Notes: a model not told the origin generated them from the sequence alone. Shown: positions 1-7,299, counted from the stretch's first letter. The stretch: DNA of 64,000 nt from an uncultured Lachnospiraceae bacterium (GCA_910588875.1 CAJURT010000007.1:1-64000), one strand, 5' to 3'. Numbers and translations: made by a program.

Positions 1-2
1 CG

Positions 3-1370
3 AGATTCGGACGTAACCATCTTGAAATGGGAAATTACCTGGGGAAGATATTTCCGTTTCTGGGTGTGAGGTTCATTGCCGTCAATGATAATTTCGACAA
101 CATGGACGGGGATCCAGAAACGCTGGGGGTTCAGCTGAAGAATCTGGTCAATGAGCTTTACGCGAAGGATATTGCGGTGAAGATCAGAAGCTCCAGGGTG
201 AAGCAGTTTGAGAGAGGGAGCTTTTCCGGCTGTCATCCGGTTTACGGCTATGACGTAGTGAAGGAAGGCAACCGCAGGGTTCTGATAGTGAATGAAGAGG
301 CGGCGGTGATCGTCCGGGAATTGTTTGACCGGTTCCTGCGGGGCGATACCTATGATGACATCATCGGATGGCTTTATGCGGATAAGGTCCATAGGCCGAG
401 TGATTACAGGAAATACGGACATGTCCATCAGAGGGATGGAGAAGAACTTCATAACTGGCATAAGGCAACGCTGAACCAGATTCTGAATAACTGTGCCTAT
501 ATCGGATACCTGATCTGTGAGCAGAAGGACGGTGAGCGTGTCACGGGAAGGACGAGCACGAAGGTTCTGACAGGGGAACTGAAAGTCCGGGAGAACAACC
601 ATGAGCCGATCATCTCCGAAGAGGTGTTCCATGAGGTGGTAAGGCGCTTTGAAGCGAGGTCGCAGAAGTTTTCTTCCGGATCGTCAAGGAACCTGCCGAT
701 GGATGAGGATATCTATAAGGATCTGCTTTACTGCGGGATGTGCGGCGGGAAGTTCACAAGAGAATGCGGGCTTGCCAACCGTTCCGGCGGCAAGGTCAGG
801 AATTACCAGTACCGCTGTGTGAATAAGGAAACCATTGACGACAGACGGTGCGACAGCAAGCGGATATCCCTGATGGTGCTGAACCGGCTGGTAGAAGAAG
901 CGCTGGAAAAGGAATTTTCCCTGTCAGCTATGAAACAGAAGGATCTGGTGGCCGCAAGCAAACGGCAGGCGGAAATGGAAAAGAAAAGGCTTCAGAAAGA
1001 ACTGGAAGAAGCGGCGGATAAGATCGAGCGGCTGAAGAAGGATGGCAGCGAGGATTATATCCGGTACCGTTCCGGGGAAATAACGGAACAGGAAATGACA
1101 GATAAGGCATCACAGCGGAAAAAGGATATCCGGAGGCTTCAGGACAGCCAGAAGGTTCTGGACAGGCGGCTTGCGGAGATGGACGGCAGGACGGAGAAAA
1201 GGAATCATTATCTGCGGACGCTGATGAAATGCAGGAAGGGTACGCCGCTGACAGCGGAAGTGCTCCATGCCCTGATCGAGAAGATCGAGGTGTTCCCGGA
1301 TAAGAGGGTCAAGGTGCATTTCGTTTATTCCGGGAAAGAGGTCAATGCCTTGAGGGATGGTGATAAGTGA
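3..1370 (+). CDS. Large serine recombinase, 5' end outside window
   Basis: Site-specific DNA recombinase of the large serine family, which integrates and excises mobile elements through a serine-DNA intermediate. The reading frame is open from base 3, and its first residues (RFGRNHLEMGNYL) match the middle of the catalytic resolvase domain. The gene therefore starts to the left of the window, and the nucleophilic serine is not visible. A Recombinase domain follows, then a zinc-ribbon with CGMC and later cysteines at about 723-865. A Lys/Glu-rich coiled coil comes next, as is usual before the C-terminal end. It overlaps the next recombinase by one base, so the two are co-translated and probably act as one integration module. 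The family call is secure; the element it belongs to is not visible. Confidence 0.93.
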   Translation, partial: RFGRNHLEMGNYLGKIFPFLGVRFIAVNDNFDNMDGDPETLGVQLKNLVNELYAKDIAVKIRSSRVKQFERGSFSGCHPVYGYDVVKEGNRRVLIVNEEAAVIVRELFDRFLRGDTYDDIIGWLYADKVHRPSDYRKYGHVHQRDGEELHNWHKATLNQILNNCAYIGYLICEQKDGERVTGRTSTKVLTGELKVRENNHEPIISEEVFHEVVRRFEARSQKFSSGSSRNLPMDEDIYKDLLYCGMCGGKFTRECGLANRSGGKVRNYQYRCVNKETIDDRRCDSKRISLMVLNRLVEEALEKEFSLSAMKQKDLVAASKRQAEMEKKRLQKELEEAADKIERLKKDGSEDYIRYRSGEITEQEMTDKASQRKKDIRRLQDSQKVLDRRLAEMDGRTEKRNHYLRTLMKCRKGTPLTAEVLHALIEKIEVFPDKRVKVHFVYSGKEVNALRDGDK

Positions 1371-2866
1371 TGAACATTGCAATCTATATGAGGCTTTCCA
1401 AAGAGGATGATTTTTGCCGAGAGGAAAGCAACAGTATAACCATGCAGAGGCTTTTGCTCCGGGACTATGTCCGGGAGCATTTTCCGCAGGATAAGATTTT
1501 GGAGTTTGCGGACGACGGCTATTCTGGAACAAACTTTGACCGTCCGGGCGTACAGGCGCTTCTGGATGGGGTGAAGAATGGAGAGATAGGCTGCATCATC
1601 GTGAAGGACTTCTCACGCTTTGCCAGGGATTATATCGAGCTTGGCTCCTATCTGGAACAGATTTTCCCGTTCATGGGCGTGCGTTTCATCTCAATCAATG
1701 ACAAATATGACAGTGAGCAGTATGTCGGGAATGTGGCGGATATTGATGTGAATTTCAAGAATCTGCTCTATGATCTGTATAGCAAGGATTTGTCCGTAAA
1801 AATAAAGGCATCTGTCAGGGCTGTGAAAGAACAAGGTAAGGCGGTATGTTCCACTCCACCGTTTGGGTATGCCAAGGATCCTGAGGACAGGCATAAATTC
1901 GTGATCGCCGAGGATGAGGCGGTGACAGTCCGCAGGATGTTCCGGATGTACGCGGATGGTATGTCCACGGTGGAGATTGCCCGTATTTTCAATGCGGAAG
2001 GGGTTAAGCCGCCTTCTCAGGTCTGGCATGAGAAGGGCATCCGCAAGGCTGATCCGAAGGGAGGGGTATTTATCTGGCAGCATTCCGGGATGCTCAGAAT
2101 GTTGAAGAACCGGGCGTATGTCGGTGATCTGGTACAGGGTGTTACTGAATGCAAGAAGATCAGGGATGACCGGCGCGTTACGGATCCGGAGAAGTGGATC
2201 GTTACGGAGAACCACCATGAACCAATCATCGATAAGGAGACCTTCGACAAGGTACAGGCAAGGTTTGGGAAAAAACTTAAGCCTTGGTGTCAGACGGACA
2301 AGCATGTTCTGGTAGGCAGGGTGAATTGCGGGTGCTGTGGAAGGATCATGAGGCACAGCACTTCCGGGCATCATTATTACTGGTGTTCTGGTTTGAATAT
2401 TTACCATCTGGACGGATGCGTAAAGAGGATAGACGACTTCTATCTGGAAGAAGTGATAATGTACCAGATACAGCAGCATATCATGGAACTGGGAGAGTCG
2501 GATAAGCTTCTGCAGGCGGAAAAGGAAGCGGCGGCAGCAGCGGTGGAAGAACTGAAGAAGAAATGCGCGGCGGCTCAAAAGTCCATTGATAGGGCTTCAG
2601 AAAAGAGGATGGCTGAATTTGAGGCCTATGCCCTGGGAAAGAAGAAAAGCTATGACGCATCCATAGATGAGGTGGATAAGCTCAGGAAGAAGCACGAGGG
2701 GCTTCTGGAACAGATGTCAGAGGCGGAGGATAAGGTCAGGCAGCTGAACCGGATGAAGGTGCATGAGAGCTTTGCAGTGACGAAGCTGACGACGGAGCTT
2801 CTGGATGAATATGTGGAGAGCATAGAAGTCTATTCGGAAGACGATGTAAGGATCATATGGAAATAG
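1370..2866 (+). CDS. Large serine recombinase, complete
   Basis: Complete large serine recombinase of about 498 residues. The N-terminal catalytic domain carries the YMRLS motif near residues 6-10, whose serine is the expected nucleophile, and an FSRFARDYIELG helix near residue 85. A Recombinase domain spans roughly 160-290. A zinc-ribbon (CGCC near 320, a later WCSG and a third Cys) and a long Ala/Lys/Glu coiled coil follow. I chose the ATG at 1370, which overlaps the TGA of the upstream recombinase (TGATG); a GTG one codon earlier is possible. Two adjacent, non-identical recombinases of this type usually mark one end of an integrative element. A terminator follows directly. Certain as a family member; attachment site unknown. 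Confidence 0.95.
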   Translation: MNIAIYMRLSKEDDFCREESNSITMQRLLLRDYVREHFPQDKILEFADDGYSGTNFDRPGVQALLDGVKNGEIGCIIVKDFSRFARDYIELGSYLEQIFPFMGVRFISINDKYDSEQYVGNVADIDVNFKNLLYDLYSKDLSVKIKASVRAVKEQGKAVCSTPPFGYAKDPEDRHKFVIAEDEAVTVRRMFRMYADGMSTVEIARIFNAEGVKPPSQVWHEKGIRKADPKGGVFIWQHSGMLRMLKNRAYVGDLVQGVTECKKIRDDRRVTDPEKWIVTENHHEPIIDKETFDKVQARFGKKLKPWCQTDKHVLVGRVNCGCCGRIMRHSTSGHHYYWCSGLNIYHLDGCVKRIDDFYLEEVIMYQIQQHIMELGESDKLLQAEKEAAAAAVEELKKKCAAAQKSIDRASEKRMAEFEAYALGKKKSYDASIDEVDKLRKKHEGLLEQMSEAEDKVRQLNRMKVHESFAVTKLTTELLDEYVESIEVYSEDDVRIIWK

Positions 2867-2872
2867 GATTTG

Positions 2873-2900
2873 GGGCTTGCCGGTGCGGCAGGCCTCTTTT
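2873..2900 (+). terminator. Rho-independent terminator after the recombinases
   Basis: A GC-rich stem (GGGCTTGCCG paired with CGGCAGGCCT, one G-T wobble, GTG loop) starts a few bases after the recombinase stop and is followed by CTTTTTCTG. It separates the recombinase operon from the small HTH gene. Confidence 0.8.
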
Positions 2901-2906
2901 TCTGTC

Positions 2907-2934
2907 TTGAAAAATCCGGGAAATATGTTATACT
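2907..2934 (+). promoter_or_regulatory. SigA-type promoter for the HTH / ORF6N genes
   Basis: TTGAAA at 2907-2912 and TATACT at 2929-2934 with a 16-base spacer, directly behind the recombinase terminator and about 50 bases before the HTH gene. Position and match support a vegetative promoter for the XRE-ORF6N pair. Confidence 0.65.
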
Positions 2935-2984
2935 ACAAATTGTACGAAAAAGACAACGACTGATCAGGGAACAGGGAAGATATC

Positions 2985-3197
2985 ATGGTCAAAAATAATA
3001 TCGAATTAGATGTGAAGGTTAAGTGTATAGAAGAGGGAAAGACGCAGGCACAGGTGGCAAAGGAGATCGATACCACCAGAGCTTACGTGAACCGGGTGAT
3101 TAAGAGGAATGAGAGTGTGGTCAATAATACCTTCGTTAAGATGCTGGAAGCTCTGGGGTATGATATTGAGCTGCATTATGTGAAGAGGGAAGGATGA
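2985..3197 (+). CDS. Small XRE-like helix-turn-helix protein
   Basis: A 70-residue protein that is almost entirely a helix-turn-helix. The stretch from about residue 14 to 50 (KTQAQVAKEIDTTRAYVNRVIKR) has the spacing of a Cro/C1-type domain, with the recognition helix at TTRAYVNRVIK. The C-terminal part (MLEALGYDIELHYVKRE) resembles the end of short XRE regulators found in mobile elements. The likely role is a DNA-binding regulator. Its stop codon lies two bases before a 29-bp palindrome that precedes the ORF6N gene, so it may act there; this is inference. The ribosome binding site is weak (GGGAAG), but the ATG at 2985 is the only convincing start. Confidence 0.75.
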   Translation: MVKNNIELDVKVKCIEEGKTQAQVAKEIDTTRAYVNRVIKRNESVVNNTFVKMLEALGYDIELHYVKREG

Positions 3198-3198
3198 T

Positions 3199-3227
3199 TT
3201 TTGAGATGCCAAATTGGCATCTCAAAA
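3199..3227. promoter_or_regulatory. 29-bp perfect palindrome ahead of ORF6N gene (site 1)
   Basis: Left arm TTTTGAGATGCCAA (3199-3212), centre A at 3213, right arm TTGGCATCTCAAAA (3214-3227): a 14-bp perfect inverted repeat. It lies between the HTH gene stop and the ORF6N start at 3255. Its 27-bp core recurs inside the ORF6N coding region with one central base changed. This is probably an operator rather than a terminator, as no T-run follows. Confidence 0.75.
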
Positions 3228-3254
3228 CGAGCGCATCACAAAAGAGGATTGTAT

Positions 3255-4190
3255 ATGGCAAAAAAGGAAGAAATCATCGAGGTTACAAACGAGACCGAGA
3301 TTGAGGTCACAAGTGTAACGGTAAGCAGCTTGATACATATAATCCGGGGAAAACAGGTCATTCTGGACAGTGATCTTGCGATGTTGTATCAGGTAGAGAC
3401 AGGGGCTATGAATCGTGCGGTGAAACGCAATAAGAAACGATTTCCTGAAGACTTTTGTTTCCAGTTGACTGAGGAAGAATTTTTGAGATGCCAAAATGGC
3501 ATCTCAAAGAATGAAAGTACAGAGGGACGGGGCGGCAGACGATATATGCCCTATGCCTTTACGGAGCAAGGTATATCGATGCTATCTGCTATACTTCGGA
3601 GCGATGTGGCAATAAATGTCAGTATAGGGATTATGAGAGCGTTTGTTGAGATGCGGAAGTTCCTTGCAACAAATTCTCTGATACTGAATCGTGTCGATGA
3701 ATTGGAGGTAAAGCAGCTGGAATACCAGAAAAGTACGAATGAGAAGTTCGATAAGGTTTTTCAGTATATTGAAGATCACGCAGAATCAGAGCAGAAGATA
3801 TTCTTTGATGGTCAGATCTATGATGCCTTCAGTCTGATAACATCCATCATACAGAAGGCTCAGAAGGAAATAATCCTGATTGACGGATATGTTGATGTAG
3901 ATACGCTAAACATCCTGGCAAAGAAGATCGCCGGTGTGGATGTGAAGATCTATACATATGCGAGCGCACAGCTTACGAACAGGGATGCGGCCAATTTTAA
4001 CGCTCAGTATCCGACATTGACAGTGAAGAAGACACAGGTGTTCCATGACAGATTTATCATCCTGGACGGGAAGACGGCATATCATATAGGGGCTTCCATT
4101 AAGGATGCCGGGAAGAAGTGCTTTGGGATTTCACTTCTGGAGGATCCGGGGATAGTGACGGATTTGTTGAATCGACTGAAGACGGTGTGA
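3255..4190 (+). CDS. ORF6N-domain protein fused to a PLD-like domain
   Basis: About 311 residues. The N-terminal part (roughly 22-115) is an ORF6N/KilA-N-type domain of phage antirepressors: IRGKQVILDSDLAMLYQVET, then RFPEDFCFQLTEEEF, then YAFTEQGISMLSAILRSD. A short coiled linker follows. The C-terminal ~140 residues look like a single phospholipase D-type domain, with HDRFIILD in place of the HxK motif and GASIKDAGKKCF after it. The second basic residue is Arg, so catalysis is doubtful. ATG 3255 is chosen for its AGAGG site seven bases upstream. The frame stays open upstream through the palindrome to 3201. A second copy of that palindrome lies inside codons about 76-85. Likely a regulator of a mobile element; target unknown. 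Confidence 0.85.
   Translation: MAKKEEIIEVTNETEIEVTSVTVSSLIHIIRGKQVILDSDLAMLYQVETGAMNRAVKRNKKRFPEDFCFQLTEEEFLRCQNGISKNESTEGRGGRRYMPYAFTEQGISMLSAILRSDVAINVSIGIMRAFVEMRKFLATNSLILNRVDELEVKQLEYQKSTNEKFDKVFQYIEDHAESEQKIFFDGQIYDAFSLITSIIQKAQKEIILIDGYVDVDTLNILAKKIAGVDVKIYTYASAQLTNRDAANFNAQYPTLTVKKTQVFHDRFIILDGKTAYHIGASIKDAGKKCFGISLLEDPGIVTDLLNRLKTV
3482..3508. promoter_or_regulatory. 27-bp palindrome inside the ORF6N gene (site 2)
   Basis: Arms TTTGAGATGCCA (3482-3493) and TGGCATCTCAAA (3497-3508) around AAA. It is identical to the upstream site except for the last central base (AAT there). It is in the same reading frame as site 1, 282 bases downstream. It encodes the LRCQNGISK stretch of the ORF6N domain, so the DNA symmetry is superimposed on coding sequence. 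Confidence 0.75.
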
Positions 4191-4191
4191 G

Positions 4192-4575
4192 ATGGATATT
4201 AAGAGCTTTTGGAATGCGGTGATCTCTCAGGATAGAGATGCTTTGTCTTTATACTTTAATGAAGATGCTGTGATTCGCTGGCATTGCACAAATGAAGAAT
4301 TTACCGTTGATGAATATATTACGGCAAATTGCGAGTATCCGGGGAACTGGATTGGTGAAATAGAACATGTCGAGACTGCGGGTAATACCATTATTCTGGC
4401 TGGACGGGTTTTACCGACAGATAGAAGCTGTTCGTTTCATGTTGTGAGTTTTGTTCATATAGATGAGAATGGCAATATCGTCCAGATGGATGAATACTGG
4501 GCAGATGATGGGAAAGCACCGGACTGGCGCAGGCAGATGAGAATTGGAAGACCAATACGAACTGAAGGAGAATAA
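4192..4575 (+). CDS. NTF2-like (SnoaL/ketosteroid isomerase fold) protein
   Basis: A 127-residue protein with the pattern of small NTF2-like proteins: an N-terminal helix (FWNAVISQDRDALSLYF), then NEDAVIRWHCTNEEFT and a strand-rich C-terminal half ending in HIDENGNIVQMDEYWADDG. This fold forms a cone-shaped pocket used for many small-molecule enzymes and binding proteins. No specific substrate can be read from the sequence. It starts one base after the ORF6N stop, so it is probably co-transcribed. It may be cargo of the island rather than part of its regulation. Confidence 0.75.
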   Translation: MDIKSFWNAVISQDRDALSLYFNEDAVIRWHCTNEEFTVDEYITANCEYPGNWIGEIEHVETAGNTIILAGRVLPTDRSCSFHVVSFVHIDENGNIVQMDEYWADDGKAPDWRRQMRIGRPIRTEGE

Positions 4576-4581
4576 AGAAAA

Positions 4582-5004
4582 GTGATTACACGATATAAAC
4601 ATAGAAGTGATGTTCCGTACAGCCTGCACGATATGCGAATAGAGAAGATTTGTTTTGAAGATGGAACTATTTCATTTCAATTTGCTAATGGGTATGTGAG
4701 CACTAAGTCGCCCTATTCGCAGGTGGATGGAAGTCTGAGAATTGAAAAAGTGGATCCGGATTTTGCAGTAGTCTTCCTGCTCAGCGATAACGGATATATG
4801 GAAGAGTTTAAGGGATGTAAGATGTCAATGGATGACTTTCTCCGACGTTATGATGATTTTTCGATTGAGATTATCGATGAGTTGTATGGCTATAATTCTG
4901 TAGCATACGGTGGATACCTGAATCTGCCAGACAGGAATGACTTGATCGAGATACAAATGTCTTTCTATCATGAGGGAGATATAGTATTCGAGACAGAGGA
5001 ATAA
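4582..5004 (+). CDS. Hypothetical protein, island cargo
   Basis: A 140-residue soluble, acidic protein I do not recognise. No signal peptide, membrane span or catalytic motif is visible. It has alternating hydrophobic strands (ISFQFANGYV, FAVVFLLSDNGYMEEF) and an acidic C-terminus. The GTG at 4582 has GAAGGAG about 11 bases upstream; an internal ATG at 4633 is an alternative start. It sits seven bases after the NTF2-like gene and 28 bases before the NimA-like gene, all on the same strand, so it is probably one transcription unit. Confidence 0.6.
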   Translation: MITRYKHRSDVPYSLHDMRIEKICFEDGTISFQFANGYVSTKSPYSQVDGSLRIEKVDPDFAVVFLLSDNGYMEEFKGCKMSMDDFLRRYDDFSIEIIDELYGYNSVAYGGYLNLPDRNDLIEIQMSFYHEGDIVFETEE

Positions 5005-5032
5005 CAGATCAAGATTTACAGGAGGGATTCAA

Positions 5033-5518
5033 GTGAGACGTAGTGACAGAGAGGTAACGGAATTTACTGACATGGTTTCCATTATTAAAAAATGCGATGT
5101 CTGCAGGCTTGCCTTAAATGATGTAGATTATCCGTATATACTGCCTCTTAACTTTGGTATGAATATTACGGAAGAAAATGTTCTGGAACTGTATTTCCAT
5201 GGCGCAACAGAAGGTACAAAATTAGATTTGATTGCAAAAGATAATCGGGCGAGCTTTGAAATGGATTGTGAACATAACCTTGTTTCGGATATCGAACGTG
5301 GGAGCTGCACTATGGAATATCAAAGCGTTATAGGCAGAGGATATATCGAGATGATACCTGAGAATGAAAAGTATGATGCCCTCTGTATATTGATGAAACA
5401 CTATCATATGGAAAACTTTCCGTTCAATAAAGAAGTCATGCCACGAACAACAGTTTTTAAATTGATTGTGGAACATATGACAGGGAAAATAAGACTTAAA
5501 AGAAATGATAAGCACTGA
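5033..5518 (+). CDS. NimA-like pyridoxamine 5'-phosphate oxidase-fold flavoprotein
   Basis: A 161-residue member of the split-barrel FMN-binding superfamily, closest in pattern to NimA-type nitroimidazole-resistance or reductase proteins. It opens with an MRRSDREV motif. It continues with CDVCRLALNDVDYPYILPLNF, an FHGATEGTKLDLIAKD stretch typical of the FMN-phosphate region, and CEHN/SVIGRGYIEMI strands. The GTG start at 5033 has GGAGGG six bases upstream. Many homologues carry housekeeping functions, so drug resistance should not be assumed. It is the last intact gene before the scarred region. Confidence 0.85.
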   Translation: MRRSDREVTEFTDMVSIIKKCDVCRLALNDVDYPYILPLNFGMNITEENVLELYFHGATEGTKLDLIAKDNRASFEMDCEHNLVSDIERGSCTMEYQSVIGRGYIEMIPENEKYDALCILMKHYHMENFPFNKEVMPRTTVFKLIVEHMTGKIRLKRNDKH

Positions 5519-5675
5519 ATTTTAGTTTAGCGAAGTAATTCTGACGCACTTATCTAACACCAGATTACTGATTTTATGGCACTTGTAGGACACGCTCCGT
5601 CCGATTTTGGAGGTGGTTTGACGAAGAAGCCTTGATTTACGGGAAAAAGTTTTTCAAAAAGTTTGTGTCACGGGG

Positions 5676-5864
5676 TTGACATTATCGGGTACAGGAAAAA
5701 CGTTGGCTTTTTTGTTCATCAGAGAATGTATGGCAATCAATCTCAAACTCTTTTGTATCAATTATCTTGATTATCAGAAGGATATCAGGGATATGATAAG
5801 CAGGGCTCATGGGAAACTAATCGTTATCGATAATGCAGAAATTTTGTTAGATGATGATTATTGA
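5676..5864 (+). pseudogene. P-loop ATPase remnant
   Basis: An open stretch of 62 codons begins with LSGTGKT, a Walker A motif. A mobile-element-type ATPase pattern follows, ending in GKLIVIDNAEILLDDD (a Walker B-like strand), and it then stops. A functional P-loop protein would need residues before the Walker A strand. The only start is a TTG with no ribosome binding site in DNA that looks degraded (5519-5675). I read it as an internal fragment left by deletion. Confidence 0.5.
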
Positions 5865-5880
5865 ATGGTCAGTTTAGTCT

Positions 5881-5921
5881 CATAAAGTGTCGGAAGATTT
5901 AACACTCTATGAAACTTTTTT
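5881..5921 (+). terminator. Terminator-like hairpin
   Basis: CATAAAGTGT (5881-5890) pairs with ACACTCTATG (5902-5911) with one mismatch, followed after three bases by a T-rich run ending at 5921. It is oriented to end rightward transcription from the fragment region and lies 21 bases beyond the sigma-54 activator stop codon on the other strand. Confidence 0.55.
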
Positions 5922-5942
5922 AGTAGGAACAGAATATCTCCA

Positions 5943-6812
5943 TTACCACTCATGATAATGTTTGGGATCGATTTTGTATTTGGTGCATTTTCGATATAGG
6001 GTACTTAGAGGCATATTGAGCAGTGCAGCCGTTGTTTTCATATGGCCGTGTTCCTGCTTTAAAAACCGGATGATTTTTTCGTATTCAATAATCTCCGGCG
6101 AAATGAAAGGCTGTGTGCCATTACTGCCCGTATATTTCTGACTCATGTATGAGGTAAGGATATCGCCTGGCAGATCCGAAAAATGCATATACTCCCCGTC
6201 AGCGGCATTGACCAGACGCTCAACGGTGCTTTCCAGTTCCCGGGCATTGCCGGGCCAATTGTAGTTTATCAAGACTTCCAGGCAGCGTTTTTCGATTTTG
6301 GTAACATCTTTTTTCAGTATCCTGCGATAACGTTTCGTATAACCATGGATAAGGGGCTGAATGTCTTTTCTTCGCTGCCGCAACGGAGGAATCATGATGC
6401 TGATTACATTTAGCTTGTAGTACAGGTCAGACCGGAAACAGTCAGTGTCTACCAAATGGAGCAGATCTTTCCGGGTACAGGCAATAATCCTTACATTCAG
6501 TTCTTTTTGGTGATCCGTGGTCCGCGTATTGATAAAATTCATCAGACGGATCTGGCATTCCATGGAAAGCTGTTCGATATCGTCCAGAAATATGGTGCCT
6601 CCATCTGCCAGTTCCAGCTTTCCGGTCTGATAGGTATGTTCATCTCCGAACAGTTCCGTTTCAATCCATTCTTTTGGAACAGAGCCGCACCGTACAGTAA
6701 TGAATGGGCTGTCTTTGCGTTCGCTTTCATTATGGATTGCCTGGGCCAGCAGCTCTTTGCCGGTTCCGCTTTCCCCAAGAATCAGAACACAGGAATTGGA
6801 TTTGGCAGCCAT
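5943..6812 (-). CDS. Sigma-54-dependent activator, AAA+ and Fis domains only (truncated)
   Basis: An enhancer-binding-protein core. Walker A is GESGTGKE near residue 13. The sigma-54-contacting loop region is degenerate (ETELFGDEHTYQTG, lacking the GAFTGA signature). Then come GGTIFLDDIEQL (Walker B), an arginine-finger region (FRSDLYYKLNV), PPLRQRRKDI, and a C-terminal Fis-type HTH (TTAALLNMPLSTLYRKCTKYKI). The frame stays open to about 6890 (LFSDIRGESQELQRVKELGQ), but sensory PAS/GAF domains are missing because foreign DNA (a butyrate kinase remnant) joins there. The altered GAFTGA loop and missing sensor argue against a working activator; it is probably a decaying gene. Confidence 0.75.
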   Translation of the reverse strand: MAAKSNSCVLILGESGTGKELLAQAIHNESERKDSPFITVRCGSVPKEWIETELFGDEHTYQTGKLELADGGTIFLDDIEQLSMECQIRLMNFINTRTTDHQKELNVRIIACTRKDLLHLVDTDCFRSDLYYKLNVISIMIPPLRQRRKDIQPLIHGYTKRYRRILKKDVTKIEKRCLEVLINYNWPGNARELESTVERLVNAADGEYMHFSDLPGDILTSYMSQKYTGSNGTQPFISPEIIEYEKIIRFLKQEHGHMKTTAALLNMPLSTLYRKCTKYKIDPKHYHEW

Positions 6813-6889
6813 TTGTCCGAGTTCCTTAACGCGCTGTAGTTCCTGTGATTCGCCGCGGATGTCAGAAAACAGGCGGGATTTCTCATGAT

Positions 6890-7057
6890 AACTATGTGGT
6901 GGAGTATCTGACGGATATGCTGTCTTTTATCGCGCCTGTAAAGGTGATGGCAGGCGAGTTTGAGATGGAGGCTCTGGCGGCGGGAACTGTCCGTGTACTG
7001 GAAGGCGCGGAGGATGCCAAAACCTATACGGGAATTCCGGTATGGCAGGGATTTCAA
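6890..7057 (+). pseudogene. Butyrate kinase 3' remnant
   Basis: On the plus strand, about 56 codons read NYVVEYLTDMLSFIAPVKVM, then AGEFEMEALAAGTVRVLEG and YTGIPVW. This matches my knowledge of the C-terminal end of acetate/butyrate kinase-family butyrate kinases (FIAPV, PGE-EMEAL and the ALRVL-type helix). The catalytic N-terminal 300 or so residues are absent, and there is no start or promoter. The fragment is joined on the left to the sigma-54 activator (opposite strand) and on the right to an HTH gene start, so it is a recombination scar. Confidence 0.6.
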
Positions 7058-7069
7058 ACGCAAAAGGAT

Positions 7070-7156
7070 TTTCTGAGAAATCCCCTGAGATTTTCGCAAC
7101 TCTTTCAGTCTATTCCCTATGATGTTCTTCGACTCACCGTTCCAGTAAATTTTCAT
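7070..7156 (-). pseudogene. XRE-family HTH gene, first ~29 codons only
   Basis: A good ribosome binding site (GGAGG, five bases before the ATG at 7156) leads into MKIYWNGESKNIIGNRLKEL and then RKSQGISQ. This is the opening of an XRE helix-turn-helix protein. The homology ends where the butyrate kinase remnant begins. The frame then runs on as unrelated sequence for about 95 codons. It is the intact 5' end of a gene whose body was lost. Confidence 0.55.
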
Positions 7157-7253
7157 TCCGTCCTCCGTTTTAGATAAAAGCAGAAGGGAGAACTAATGAG
7201 ACGCGTTTCGTTTTTTACCGGGTGTGGAAGGATAATAGGTATTCTCTTCAAAG

Positions 7254-7277
7254 GCCGTAGTTATTAGCGGCTTTTTT
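7254..7277 (+). terminator. Weak intrinsic terminator
   Basis: GCCG (7254-7257) and CGGC (7268-7271) enclose TAGTTATTAG and are followed by six Ts. The stem is short. It may be the leftover terminator of a gene removed from this locus. Confidence 0.45.
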
Positions 7278-7299
7278 CTCCTCTTGTCTCTATGTGAAG

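Noticed and set aside
928..2578. Long open frames on the minus strand within the recombinase genes
   Set aside because: They lie wholly inside two well-supported recombinase genes, have no ribosome binding sites and no recognisable domains.
3201..3254. ORF6N protein starting at TTG 3201
   Set aside because: The frame is open, but these codons are the palindrome and spacer. The ATG at 3255 has a ribosome binding site; 3201 does not.
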